Shown here piece after piece: positions 40,993 to 49,536 of a DNA stretch of 64,000 nt; position 1 is the first letter of the stretch; every line of letters starts with the position of its first letter. This DNA comes from RAM1 sp050247515 (GTDB lineage: Bacteria > Pseudomonadota > Gammaproteobacteria > Burkholderiales > Burkholderiaceae_C), in contig JBFWUB010000002.1 in the NCBI GenBank assembly GCA_050247515.1, forward strand, positions 62,001 to 126,000, read 5' to 3'. The position numbers and the translations under genes were made by a program. The notes under the pieces are model-generated. The model saw only the letters and a program-made list of their open reading frames with translations. It ran no database searches and was not told the origin of the DNA.

Positions 40993-43810
40993 CCAGCCGG
41001 TCACCCCGGCGAGTTGCCTTCTGGCCCGGCGCCCCCTGCAGTTCACAGCCCGGTGCCATGAAGGTCGCGTGCAGCGGCAAGTGGCCCTCAAAGCGCAGCT
41101 GCTGCACGCCGCCCGCGCTGTCCCAGCCGGTCAGGCGCGCGTTGGCGGATTCCAGGTGGAAGCGGGCCGCCCCAGCCGGCGTGCCCGGCGTGCCCAGCGC
41201 ACCTGGCGCGCCCAGGGCGTACTGCGCCACCGGCCCCGCCGTGTGCACATAGGCCGCGCCCTCATGGCGCACATGGCCGGCAATGCGGGTGGCGGCGCTG
41301 GCCGGGGGCAGTGCCGCCGGTGCGTCCACGCGCCATTCACGCAGGTGGCGCCCGCCGCGCAGTTCCAGCGCGCCGCTGGCCGTGCGCGCCACGGTGGCGC
41401 GGCGCCAGTCCAGCGTGCGTTCGATGTATTCGCTGGTGTACAGCGGGTGCAGCTGCTGCAGGCGGATCTGCTCCTGTGCCCAGCCGTGCACCTTGTGCAG
41501 CGACGCGATGCTGGCGCGCTTGCTGGCGATGTAGGTGTGGTAATAGATATTGACCGGCTTCAGGCGCAGGGGCCGCCCGGTCATCTCGAAGGTTTCGATC
41601 ACGCGCTCAAAGCCGTAGAACGGGCCGGTCCAGTTGTTGGTGTAGACGTTTTCGTTCTGCATGGGCGCATAGGTCTGGAACCATTCACCCTTCATCATGC
41701 CGATGGGCCCCACCAGCGTGAGCGAGGGTTCGGCCTTGCTGATCCAGGTGTTGCCGCTGTTCATGTTGAGCAGGCCGGCCTGGTAGGCCAGGCGCACCGG
41801 GGTTTCCAGCGGCTGGGTATCGCCGCTCCACAGCACCACGCGCGTTTTTTTCCCGCGCGGCGCCAGACCGTCGATGTAGTCGCGCGCGCCGGTGATTTCA
41901 CGTTGCGCGTCATATCGGTAGCCCGGGATGGTCAGGCCCATCGCACGGCCTTCACGCACGCGGCCCAGCTCCGCATCCGCCCAGAAAAACGGGTGGCTGA
42001 AGGTGTGGCTGGCCATCTCCACATGGTCCAGCGCAAAGATCCGGCGCGCCACGCCTTCCATCTGCGGCGACAGCGCCGCGTACAGGCCGCGCGCGCCGAC
42101 CTCGCCTTCAATGATGGACACGGTGCTGGGCCACTTGTAGCGCTCCAGGAATTCCCTGAGCATCACCTCGGACGCCAGCGGCGTGCCGGGCACTTCGGCG
42201 CGGCTGGGAAAGCCGTCGCCGTCCACATGGATGGTGAACAGGCGACGGCCGGTTTCGGTGGTGACGTCCGGCACGGGGATGTCGGGCCGGATCTTGAGCG
42301 CCGCGCGGAAGAATTCGATCGGGTTCACCGCCCAGCGTTCGCCGTTGTCCTGGGGCAGGTCCATCTTCCAGTACCGTTCGGCGGCAAAGCCGCCCCAGGG
42401 CGTGATGGCAATGACGTCGGCGTTGCCATGGGCTTGACTGCGCACGCGCAGCCACACGTCGCCCATGCCAGGGCGCAAGGCCGACGGCGTGAAGCTGCTT
42501 ACATTGGGCCGGGGTTCGATTTCAAAGCCCACGTGCGGTGAACGCTTTTCGAGCGTCAGCGGCGTGGTCAGGCGCACCGTGGCGCCGACGTCCTTGCCAA
42601 ACGCATCCATGGCCGCGTCGCCGGGCATCTCGCCCACCATCACCACCGGCACGCCCTCGCGGCGGGCGTTGTCCAGCAGCTTCATGAGCGCCGGTGTTTC
42701 CTGGAAGCTGCCGCGGTTGAACCAGGTCACCACACCGGCGTAGCGGCCCGCCAGCACCTGCTGCGACAGCTGGGCCAGCTCGGGTGCGTTCACATACACA
42801 TAGCGCGCGTCCAGCCCCAGGTAGTTCAGCGGCATGGTGCCCACGCGGTGGATCTCGTGCGAGGCCAGCTGCGCCAGGTGCCCCGGCTCGTCGTGGATGG
42901 CCAGCACCTGGCGGGGCAGCAGCTCCACCGCGCCCACGCCCATCATGTCCAGCGCGGGGTTGGTCACCCAGGGAATGAAGCCCAGCGCCTGGATGCGCTG
43001 CGCGGTCTCGCGTGCCAGCGCGCGGTTTGACGGGGGCACGTAGTCAATGGAGATCACCGGCAGCTTGTAGTCGTCCGCGCAGCGGCGCAGCTGGGCCAGC
43101 AGCCAGTCGCGGTCGGCGGGGGGCACGGCGCGGTACTCCTGTTTACCTGCGTCCCAGCCCTGGAACAGGGATTCGGCCGCAACGGCCCACGCCAGCGTGT
43201 GCACCTGCGGCAGCACTTCAAAGCCGCGGTTGAAGATGAGTCTGGCGTCGGGGTAGGCGCGCTTGATCTCGCGCAGCAGCGACACCAGGCCGGCGATCTG
43301 GCGCTGCCGGGCTTCGGGCGTTCTGGCGGTGAGGTTGAATGAGTCGAGCGTGTCCAGGAAGAACGCGCGAAAGCCCCGCTCCCACAGCGGCTTGATGACC
43401 TGGGCCAGGTAGAAGGCGTTCCAGCCCGGCGCGGCCTGGTCCACCACGACGGAGCCCCAGGCGGTGTTTTCGCCCAGCCGCCATTCGGGGCGCACCTGGG
43501 CGAAATAGGGGCGCGTGGGGTGCACCTCGCCCACCGAGATGTAGGCCGCCACGGTGGTGCCGGGGTTGAGCCGGTGCGACCAGCCCGCAGGCGTGACGTT
43601 GCCGGGCTCCACCACGGCCACGTCAAACGCACCCAGTGATTCCCAGGGAATGTCGGTGCCGTAATGGAACGCGACGCTGGAAGGCGTGGACGCGGCGGCC
43701 ACACGCACCGGCGCCGTGGCCAGCACCAGCAGCGCGGCGCCCAGACCCAGGCGGTGCCAGAGGATTCGCAGGTACTGCAGCAGGCGTTCAGGCGTGGACA
43801 TGCCGCTCAT
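40937..43810 (-). CDS. pelA: Pel deacetylase/hydrolase PelA
   Basis: PelA is a periplasmic bifunctional enzyme: an N-terminal glycoside-hydrolase-like barrel (about residues 40-290, FHYGTDIPWESLGAFDVAVVEPG) and a polysaccharide deacetylase (HVDGDGFPSR, with later MASHTFSHPFFW as metal-binding and catalytic residues). The 957 residues from the ATG at 43810 start with a signal anchor (LGLGAALLVLATAPVRVAAA). This start overlaps the stop codon of the upstream acyl-CoA synthetase gene (ATGA). Length matches the 948-residue P. aeruginosa protein. Confidence 0.94.
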   Translation of the reverse strand: MSGMSTPERLLQYLRILWHRLGLGAALLVLATAPVRVAAASTPSSVAFHYGTDIPWESLGAFDVAVVEPGNVTPAGWSHRLNPGTTVAAYISVGEVHPTRPYFAQVRPEWRLGENTAWGSVVVDQAAPGWNAFYLAQVIKPLWERGFRAFFLDTLDSFNLTARTPEARQRQIAGLVSLLREIKRAYPDARLIFNRGFEVLPQVHTLAWAVAAESLFQGWDAGKQEYRAVPPADRDWLLAQLRRCADDYKLPVISIDYVPPSNRALARETAQRIQALGFIPWVTNPALDMMGVGAVELLPRQVLAIHDEPGHLAQLASHEIHRVGTMPLNYLGLDARYVYVNAPELAQLSQQVLAGRYAGVVTWFNRGSFQETPALMKLLDNARREGVPVVMVGEMPGDAAMDAFGKDVGATVRLTTPLTLEKRSPHVGFEIEPRPNVSSFTPSALRPGMGDVWLRVRSQAHGNADVIAITPWGGFAAERYWKMDLPQDNGERWAVNPIEFFRAALKIRPDIPVPDVTTETGRRLFTIHVDGDGFPSRAEVPGTPLASEVMLREFLERYKWPSTVSIIEGEVGARGLYAALSPQMEGVARRIFALDHVEMASHTFSHPFFWADAELGRVREGRAMGLTIPGYRYDAQREITGARDYIDGLAPRGKKTRVVLWSGDTQPLETPVRLAYQAGLLNMNSGNTWISKAEPSLTLVGPIGMMKGEWFQTYAPMQNENVYTNNWTGPFYGFERVIETFEMTGRPLRLKPVNIYYHTYIASKRASIASLHKVHGWAQEQIRLQQLHPLYTSEYIERTLDWRRATVARTASGALELRGGRHLREWRVDAPAALPPASAATRIAGHVRHEGAAYVHTAGPVAQYALGAPGALGTPGTPAGAARFHLESANARLTGWDSAGGVQQLRFEGHLPLHATFMAPGCELQGAPGQKATRRGDRLDVEAASLGPTLVVLRCAG

Positions 43811-45303
43811 GATGCGCCCTGGCGCTGCAACATCGGCTGCAACAGGGATTTCTGCACCTTGCCCAGCGCCGTGCGCGGCAGCGCGGCCACCGCCACATAG
43901 CGGCGCGGCAGCTTGTAGCGCGCCACGCGCTGGCCCAGCCAGCCCTGCAGCGCTTCGGCGTCCAGCGCGCGGCCGTCGCGCGGCACCACGGCGGCCACCA
44001 CGGCCTCGCCCCAGCGCGCGTCGGCCATGCCCACCACGGCGCATTCGGCCACGTCGGGGTGGGCCGCCAGCGCGTTTTCAATCTCGGCGGGATAGATGTT
44101 TTCGCCGCCCGAGATGATCATGTCCTTGGCCCGGCCCACGATGCGCCAGCTGCCGTCGGAAGCCAACTGGGCCAGGTCGCCGCTGTGAAACCAGCCCTCG
44201 CCATCCACAGCGGGCACGCGCGGCCAGTAATGGCGCACGATGTTCGGCCCGCGCAGCAGCACCTCGCCCACGCCGCCCCGGGCATCGGCCAGCCGCGCCT
44301 GCACGCCCGGTGCGGGCCAGCCGCAGGTGCCCGCGTGCGTCTGGGCATGGCGTTCGTCCAGCGCAATGGAGAACGGTCCGGTTTCGGTCGCGCCGTACAC
44401 ATTGCACACCGGTACGCCGCGGGCATGGAAAGCGTCCACCAGCCCCTGGGGCAGCGTGCTGGAACCGGCCCAGGCCGCGCGCAGGCAGGACAGATCGGTG
44501 TCCGCCCAGGCGGGATGTTCGGTCAGCGCCTTCATCACTGCAGGCACCACCAGCGTGAGCGTGGGTTTGTCATGGGCGATGCAATGCAGCAGGGCCGATG
44601 CCTCAAACCGCGCATGCAGGATCACGCAGGCGCCCGCGTACAGCGCTGGCAGGGTCTGGATGCACAGCCCGCCCACATGGAACAGCGGCAATGCGGTGGC
44701 CACGGTGTCCGCTGGCGTGATGCCCTGCACCTGGGCCGCGATGGCCATGTTGGCCAGCAGGTTGCCCTGCGTGTGCACCGCGCCACGCGGCGTGCCGGTG
44801 GTTCCAGACGTATAGACCAGCAGCACCGGCAGGCTGGCGCAGCGCGCCGGCACCGCCAGGGCGCGGGCCGCCATCCCGTCGGGCGCATCCAGGCCATGCG
44901 CGGCCAGCCCGCAGCGGTGCGCCAGCGCCCGCGCCGCATCGGCCCAGGCGGCGTCATGGATCACGCAGCGCGGCGTGCAGTCGGCCAGCACGGCGTCCCA
45001 TTCGGGTGGGGCCAGGCGGAAATTCAGCGGCACCAGCAAGGCCCCCACGCGCGCCACGGCAAACAGCAGCGCGAGCTGGTCCGGGTGGTTCAGCCCCAGC
45101 CAGGCAATGCGATCACCCCGGCGCACGCCTTGCGCGCGCAGCCAGGCGGCCCATTGCAGGCTGCGCTGGTGCAAGGCCGCGTAGCCCGCGGCCACGCCAT
45201 CAAAGCGCAGCGCTGTGGCGCCCGGCCGCGCGCGCGCCTGCCATGCGGGCAGATCCGCCAGCGGCGTGGAAAGCGGGAAGGGTCCTTGGGACAACACGGC
45301 CAT
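43807..45303 (-). CDS. acyl-CoA synthetase (AMP-forming) leading the pel operon
   Basis: A 498-residue ANL-superfamily ligase: P-loop YTSGTTGTPRGA, YGATET, the hinge HSGDLA…GRAKDMIISGGENIYPAEIE and a C-terminal catalytic lysine in PRTALGKVQKSLL. It should activate a carboxylic acid as acyl-AMP and then CoA thioester; the acid is unknown. Its stop overlaps the pelA ATG, so the two are translationally coupled, which is not part of the usual pel operon. Read divergently from the response regulator gene, with a 100-bp shared upstream region. Confidence 0.9.
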   Translation of the reverse strand: MAVLSQGPFPLSTPLADLPAWQARARPGATALRFDGVAAGYAALHQRSLQWAAWLRAQGVRRGDRIAWLGLNHPDQLALLFAVARVGALLVPLNFRLAPPEWDAVLADCTPRCVIHDAAWADAARALAHRCGLAAHGLDAPDGMAARALAVPARCASLPVLLVYTSGTTGTPRGAVHTQGNLLANMAIAAQVQGITPADTVATALPLFHVGGLCIQTLPALYAGACVILHARFEASALLHCIAHDKPTLTLVVPAVMKALTEHPAWADTDLSCLRAAWAGSSTLPQGLVDAFHARGVPVCNVYGATETGPFSIALDERHAQTHAGTCGWPAPGVQARLADARGGVGEVLLRGPNIVRHYWPRVPAVDGEGWFHSGDLAQLASDGSWRIVGRAKDMIISGGENIYPAEIENALAAHPDVAECAVVGMADARWGEAVVAAVVPRDGRALDAEALQGWLGQRVARYKLPRRYVAVAALPRTALGKVQKSLLQPMLQRQGAS

Positions 45304-45403
45304 TTACCTAACTTTACCGTCGGTTCAACCCTGTGTGGCCGGCCACGGCCAATATCTGTCTTCCCGTCACCCATTGCGCGCCGCGCTTCATTACCATCGC
45401 CCC

Positions 45404-46117
45404 ATGCAACACATTCTGATGATCGAGGACGACGCACGGCTGGCCCAGATGGTGGGCGAGTACCTCGCGCAGTCGGGCTTTGGCTTCTCGCATGCGCCCG
45501 ATGCGCGCACGGGCCTGGCGCAGCTGCAGGAAGCCGCGCCGGGCAAGACGCCGGACCTGGTGATCCTGGATCTGATGCTGCCCGACATGGACGGGCTGGA
45601 AGTGTGCCGCCGCGTGCGCGGCATGCCGGGCGACATGGCCCGCGTGCCGGTGCTCATGCTGACCGCCAAGGGCGACCCGATGGACCGTATCGTGGGCCTG
45701 GAGCTGGGCGCCGACGACTACCTGCCCAAGCCGTTCGAGCCGCGCGAGCTGCTGGCGCGCATCCGCGCGGTGCTGCGCCGCCGCGGCGAGGGCGCGGTGC
45801 AACAGCCGGCCATCATGCGCTTTGGCTCACTGGAGATTGACCGCGACGCGCGTACCGTGACGGTGGGGGGCCACAGCGCCGAGCTCACTTCGTACCAGTT
45901 CGACCTGCTGATCACGCTGGCCGAGCGCGCGGGCCGCGTGCTCACGCGCGACCAGATCATGGAGGCGGTGCGCGGGCGCGAGCTGGAAGCATTCGACCGC
46001 TCGATCGACGTGCACATGGGCCGCATCCGCGCGGCCATCGAAGCCGACCCCAAGAACCCGAAACGCATCGTGACGGTCCGCGGCGTCGGCTACGTTTTCG
46101 CCAAGCAACAAGACTAG
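45404..46117 (+). CDS. OmpR-family two-component response regulator
   Basis: A 237-residue protein with a receiver domain (phospho-acceptor Asp56 in LVILDLMLPDMDGLE, Lys in DDYLPKPFEP) and a winged-helix DNA-binding end (LTSYQFDLLITLAERAGRVLTRDQIM, VRGVGYVF). The ATG at 45404 is chosen; upstream codons lie in the shared promoter region with the ligase gene. It pairs with the histidine kinase 103 bp downstream. Sequence resembles RstA/CpxR-type regulators; the signal is unknown. Divergent placement next to pel suggests possible control of it (inference). Confidence 0.93.
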   Translation: MQHILMIEDDARLAQMVGEYLAQSGFGFSHAPDARTGLAQLQEAAPGKTPDLVILDLMLPDMDGLEVCRRVRGMPGDMARVPVLMLTAKGDPMDRIVGLELGADDYLPKPFEPRELLARIRAVLRRRGEGAVQQPAIMRFGSLEIDRDARTVTVGGHSAELTSYQFDLLITLAERAGRVLTRDQIMEAVRGRELEAFDRSIDVHMGRIRAAIEADPKNPKRIVTVRGVGYVFAKQQD

Positions 46118-46124
46118 ATATGAC

Positions 46125-46206
46125 TCCCCCCCGAAGCGCCTTCGGCGCCTCCCCCTCAAGGGGGCGCCACCAGCGGCCCGGCAGAGCCGGTTCCGCGGTG
46201 GCCCTG
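46125..46206. repeat. G-run palindromic repeat between the regulator and kinase genes
   Basis: The element has a GGCGCC-rich stem, a CCCCCTCAAGGGGG hairpin core, then CAGCGGCCCGGC and GCCGGTTCCGCGG. A close copy with the same order of parts lies at 49226-49309. It fills most of the 103-bp gap between the two-component genes. No gene is encoded; the kinase ribosome site (GGGAAAGG) follows directly. Confidence 0.75.
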
Positions 46207-46220
46207 GGAAAGGCACGCTG

Positions 46221-47417
46221 ATGCCGGCGTTTCGTTGGAGGCCGCTGGGCGTTCCTCTTTACCTGCGCATCTGGATGGCGGTGGTGCTGGCCGTGGCGGT
46301 GCTGACGCTGGTGTTTGGCTGGCTGTGGAGCATCAACGCCGACCCGCCCACAGCGCGCCAGATTTTCCTGCGCGACGAGGCCGGCGAAGTGGTCGGGCAG
46401 GCCAATGCGCCACCCGTGCGCATTCCCGGGCGGGGCATCGAATTCCAGGTGCAGATGGCCGACGGCCGCCAGATGTTCGTGCACATCCCGCCTCGCCCGC
46501 GCCGCCCCGGCGAGGCGCCGCCGCCGCGCCCCTGGTTCAGCGGGCCGGCGGGCGTGCTGTGGCTCATGGGCATCGTGGGCGTGGCGGTGGCCATCGGCAC
46601 GTACCCCATCGTGCGACGCCTGACCAAGCGGCTGGAGCACCTGCGCCGTGGCGTGGAACGCTGGGGCGAGGGTGATCTGGGCGCGCGCATGGACGCGGGC
46701 GGCACCGATGAGGTGGCCGCGCTGGCGCGCCGCTTCAACCAGGCTGCTGAACGCGTGCAGACGCTGGTGCAGACGCACAAATCGCTGCTGGCCAATGCGT
46801 CGCACGAGCTGCGATCGCCGCTGGCGCGCATCCGCATGGGGCTGGAGCTGATGGGCATGGGCACCCAGCCCAGCCCGGCGTTTCGTGACGAGATCTCGCG
46901 CAACATCGCCGAGCTGGACCAGCTGATTGACGAGATCCTGCTGGCCAGCCGGCTGGACGCGCGCGAAACCGACATGGGCACCATCGAGGCGGTGGACCTG
47001 ACCGGCCTGGTGGCCGAGGAGTGCGCGCGCCATGGCGCCGAGCTGGACGTGGCCGCCGCCGATGCCGAGGTGGTGATCACCGGCGTGCCGCGCCTGCTGC
47101 GCCGGCTGATCCGCAACCTGCTGGAGAACGCGCGCCGCCATGGCGACGGCGAGGTACGCGTGAGCGTGCGCCGCGAAGGCACGCAGGCCGTGCTGCGCGT
47201 GAGCGACCGTGGCCCGGGCGTCCCGCCCGCGGAACGCGAGCGCATCTTCGAGCCCTTTTACCGGCTGCCCGGCGCGAGCGAACGCGAGGGCGGCGTGGGC
47301 CTGGGCCTGGCGCTGGTGAAGTCGATTGCCCAGCGCCATGGGGGCAGCGTGCGCTGCGAAGACGCACAGGGCGGCGGCGCCCAATTCACCGTCGCACTTC
47401 CGTGCAACCAGATGTAA
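46221..47417 (+). CDS. two-component sensor histidine kinase
   Basis: A 398-residue membrane kinase: transmembrane helix at 15-37, a short periplasmic domain with a Pro-rich stretch (40-108), second helix at 110-130, HAMP (130-180), the phosphoacceptor His195 in ASHELRSPLARIRMGLEL, the N box (RNLLENARRHG) and G boxes (DRGPGVP, GGVGLGLALVKSI). Pairs with the upstream regulator. The sensed signal cannot be read. A repeat element separates the two genes; the ribosome site directly follows the repeat. Confidence 0.93.
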   Translation: MPAFRWRPLGVPLYLRIWMAVVLAVAVLTLVFGWLWSINADPPTARQIFLRDEAGEVVGQANAPPVRIPGRGIEFQVQMADGRQMFVHIPPRPRRPGEAPPPRPWFSGPAGVLWLMGIVGVAVAIGTYPIVRRLTKRLEHLRRGVERWGEGDLGARMDAGGTDEVAALARRFNQAAERVQTLVQTHKSLLANASHELRSPLARIRMGLELMGMGTQPSPAFRDEISRNIAELDQLIDEILLASRLDARETDMGTIEAVDLTGLVAEECARHGAELDVAAADAEVVITGVPRLLRRLIRNLLENARRHGDGEVRVSVRREGTQAVLRVSDRGPGVPPAERERIFEPFYRLPGASEREGGVGLGLALVKSIAQRHGGSVRCEDAQGGGAQFTVALPCNQM

Positions 47418-47660
47418 ACGCCGGTAATAAAGTTTTTACAGCGCTGTTCGCGGGCAGAATTTCACGCTGCTTGGTGCGCAGGCGCGGACAAAAACAGGTT
47501 CCTCCCCTAATTGGAGGATGCGCAAATGGCCGCAGGCGTCTAAAGTCCATCCATCTGCTGTCACAGACGAACCAAGGGCATCCCCCAACCCGATTTCACA
47601 GTCTCCCAACGACGTCCTTCCAAGGACTTTCACAGCCACCGCAAGGTGGCTGTTTTTTTG
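47418..47660 (+). ncRNA. candidate small RNA region ending in a strong terminator
   Basis: The 254 bp after the kinase encode no protein but hold several hairpins: a CCTCC-loop stem (TCCTCC 47500-47505 / GGAGGA 47513-47518), a GTCCTT/AAGGAC stem (47614-47627) and the terminator at 47633-47659, separated by C-rich single strands such as CCCCCAACCC. C-rich unpaired stretches can pair with Shine-Dalgarno sites. No clear promoter was found, so this may simply be the 3' untranslated region of the kinase gene. Boundaries are not known. Confidence 0.35.
47633..47659 (+). terminator. Rho-independent terminator after the kinase gene
   Basis: A perfect 8-bp stem CAGCCACC / GGTGGCTG with a GCAA tetraloop is followed by seven Ts (47653-47659). 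It points rightward and so ends the two-component transcript or a separate small RNA. Confidence 0.9.
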
Positions 47661-47671
47661 GTGCGCCTGGG

Positions 47672-48232
47672 TTACTGCGGAAACGGCTCCAGCGCAGCGC
47701 CCTGGGCACCCGCAGGCGTGTGGGCTGCATTCATCAGCCAGGACACCATCACAAAATAGCCGACCAGCGTGGTGAGCTCCACCACACCCTGCTCGCCAAA
47801 GGCCGCCACGGCCGCCTGCCAGGTCGGATCGCTCACGCCGTGCGTGTGCATCAATTCCTGCGCCAGGTCCAGCGCCACCTGCTCGTCATGCGCCAGGCCC
47901 TGCGCTCGGGCCCCGATACGCAGTGCCTCGATGGCGCCCGGGTTCACGCCCGCCTTGACGGCCAGCGGCGCATGCATGTGCCATTCAAACTGGTTGCTCA
48001 CGTGGCGAGCCGATGCGCAGGTCACCAGCTCGCGCACGCGCGCGTCCAGCACGCTGTCAAAGCGCAGGTATTCGCCCACGCTGGCCACACGCTCCAGCAA
48101 TGCCGGGCTGCGCAGCAGCGGCAGGAACGGGCCGTAAACACCCTTGCGCGGGCCGGCGATCAGTGCATCGGCGGCAGCCTTTTGCTGCGGCGTCATGGCA
48201 GCGGCGTCGGGCAGGGGCAGGCGGTCGGTCAT
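47672..48232 (-). CDS. carboxymuconolactone decarboxylase family protein
   Basis: The 186-residue helical protein (REPLACED frame start at 48232 with GGAG just upstream) resembles the AhpD/CMD superfamily: LDARVRELVTCASARHVSNQFEWHMHAPLAVKAGV and a second half with TTLVGYFVMVSWLMNA. The classical CXXC of AhpD is absent; one Cys and a His-rich EWHMHAP motif are there instead, so peroxidase activity is not assured. Function unknown. A longer frame from 48286 overlaps waaF and is not used. Confidence 0.82.
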   Translation of the reverse strand: MTDRLPLPDAAAMTPQQKAAADALIAGPRKGVYGPFLPLLRSPALLERVASVGEYLRFDSVLDARVRELVTCASARHVSNQFEWHMHAPLAVKAGVNPGAIEALRIGARAQGLAHDEQVALDLAQELMHTHGVSDPTWQAAVAAFGEQGVVELTTLVGYFVMVSWLMNAAHTPAGAQGAALEPFPQ

Positions 48233-48242
48233 GGCGGCTCCT

Positions 48243-49220
48243 TCAGGGCTGGAGATGGGCGAGCACGCGGCCGGCGTCAATGTCATTCAGGCAGCGCGTG
48301 TGGCCCAGCGGGCATTCACGCTCAAAACACGGGGCACAGTCCAGCGGGGGCTGACAGGCGGGGTCGTTCTTGAGCCACAGCACAGTGGCCCTGTCATTCA
48401 GCGGCGGGGTGTGCAGCGGGCTGGATGAGCCGAACACCGCGACCTGCGGCACGCCGAACGCGGCGGCCACATGCATCAGGCCGGAATCGTTGCTGACCAC
48501 ATGCTTCGCGGCGCTGATGGCAGCCAGCGCCTGCAGCAACGTCGTCTTGCCCGCCAGATTGGTGCAGCGCCCGGGGGCAGCTGAGGCGATCTCATCACAC
48601 AGCGCCGCTTCCTTGCCCGAGCCCAGCAGCAGCACCGGCACGTCCAGGGCGCGCGCCACGGCGGCAAAGTGCGCAGCGGGCCAGCGCTTGGCCGGGCCGA
48701 ATTCGGCACCCGGCGCAAACACCGCGTAGCGGCCGGGCTGCAGACCCAGTGCATTCAACGCGGTATCCACCTCGGCTTGCGGCAGCTTGAGCACGGGGCG
48801 GTCCGCCTCCAGCCCTGATTCACCACTGAGCGCGGAATAGAACGCCACCATCGGCGGCTTGTTTTTGGGGTTCTTCAGCCGGTGGGTCAGCAGGCCCACG
48901 CGCGCCTCACCCAGGTAGCCCACGCGTTTGGGTATGCCCGCCAGCAGCGGCAGCAGCGCGCTTTTCAATGAATTGGGCAGCACATAGGCCGTGTTGAAAC
49001 GGCCCTGGATCTGCCGGGCGATGGCCCGCCGCGCCTTGAGCTGCAGGCCGCCGTGCTGGAACGGGAAATCAATGACCTCGGCCACCTGCGGCATGGCGCG
49101 GTACACCGGCGCCACCCAGGGCAAAGCTCCCACGGTAAGCCGCTCGCCACGCGCGGCCAGCCGGCGCAGCAACGGCTCAGTCATCACCGCGTCCCCGATC
49201 CACTGGGGCGCGATGATCAA
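48243..49220 (-). CDS. waaF: LPS heptosyltransferase II (WaaF-like, GT9)
   Basis: It adds the second heptose of the lipopolysaccharide core. The conserved LIIAPQWIGDAVMTEPLLRRL opens the protein, and FAPGAEFGPAKRWPAAHFAAVA and SNDSGLMHVAAAFGVPQVAVFGSSSPLHTPPL are the GT9 sugar-nucleotide sites. The start is uncertain. The TTG at 49220 (325 residues) lies five bases after a G-run in the repeat at 49226-49309, which could serve as ribosome site; the GTG at 49325 would add 35 residues encoded wholly by that repeat. The usual Met-Lys start appears to have been replaced when the repeat arrived. Confidence 0.9.
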   Translation of the reverse strand: MIIAPQWIGDAVMTEPLLRRLAARGERLTVGALPWVAPVYRAMPQVAEVIDFPFQHGGLQLKARRAIARQIQGRFNTAYVLPNSLKSALLPLLAGIPKRVGYLGEARVGLLTHRLKNPKNKPPMVAFYSALSGESGLEADRPVLKLPQAEVDTALNALGLQPGRYAVFAPGAEFGPAKRWPAAHFAAVARALDVPVLLLGSGKEAALCDEIASAAPGRCTNLAGKTTLLQALAAISAAKHVVSNDSGLMHVAAAFGVPQVAVFGSSSPLHTPPLNDRATVLWLKNDPACQPPLDCAPCFERECPLGHTRCLNDIDAGRVLAHLQP

Positions 49221-49225
49221 CGAAG

Positions 49226-49309
49226 CCCCCCCGTGGCGGCCTTCGGCCGCCTCCCCCCCAGGGGGGCGCCGCTGGCGGCCCGGCGAAGCCGGTTCCGCGG
49301 CGGCCACTG
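49226..49309. repeat. G-run palindromic repeat at the waaF start
   Basis: Second copy of the element at 46125-46206: C-run, GGCGGCC-TTC-GGCCGCC stem, CCCCCCCAGGGGGG hairpin, then GCTGGCGGCCCGGC and GCCGGTTCCGCGG. It lies between the zinc-finger gene stop and the waaF coding region and remains open in the waaF frame. Confidence 0.75.
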
Positions 49310-49327
49310 GATCGGGCGCAGACACGC

Positions 49328-49534
49328 TTAGTGGCCGGAGCCCACGTGCTCGCCGGCTTTCAGCTTGTAGACCGTGCCGCAGTACGGGCACTTGGCTTCG
49401 CCGGTGCGGGCCACGTCCAGGTACACCTTGGGATGGGTGTTCCAGATCTTCATGTCGGCCTTGGGGCTGGGGCAGAAGATGCCGCCCTGGTGGTTCAGGT
49501 CCTTGGCCAGCAGTTCAATCGCGGCATTGCTCAT
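49328..49534 (-). CDS. CHCC-type zinc-finger domain protein
   Basis: A 68-residue protein with the zf-CHCC pattern: Cys in GGIFCPSPKADMKIWNTHPKV, His in NTHP, and CPYC near the C-terminus. It is related to the NDUFS6/13-kDa subunit zinc domain of complex I. In betaproteobacteria this small gene commonly follows ilvE, as here (two bases between them). Its role in the bacterium is not established. Confidence 0.88.
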   Translation of the reverse strand: MSNAAIELLAKDLNHQGGIFCPSPKADMKIWNTHPKVYLDVARTGEAKCPYCGTVYKLKAGEHVGSGH

Positions 49535-49536
49535 GT

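Noticed and set aside
47672..48232. AhpD-type alkyl hydroperoxidase
   Set aside because: The CXXC catalytic pair is missing; only the wider carboxymuconolactone decarboxylase family is supported.
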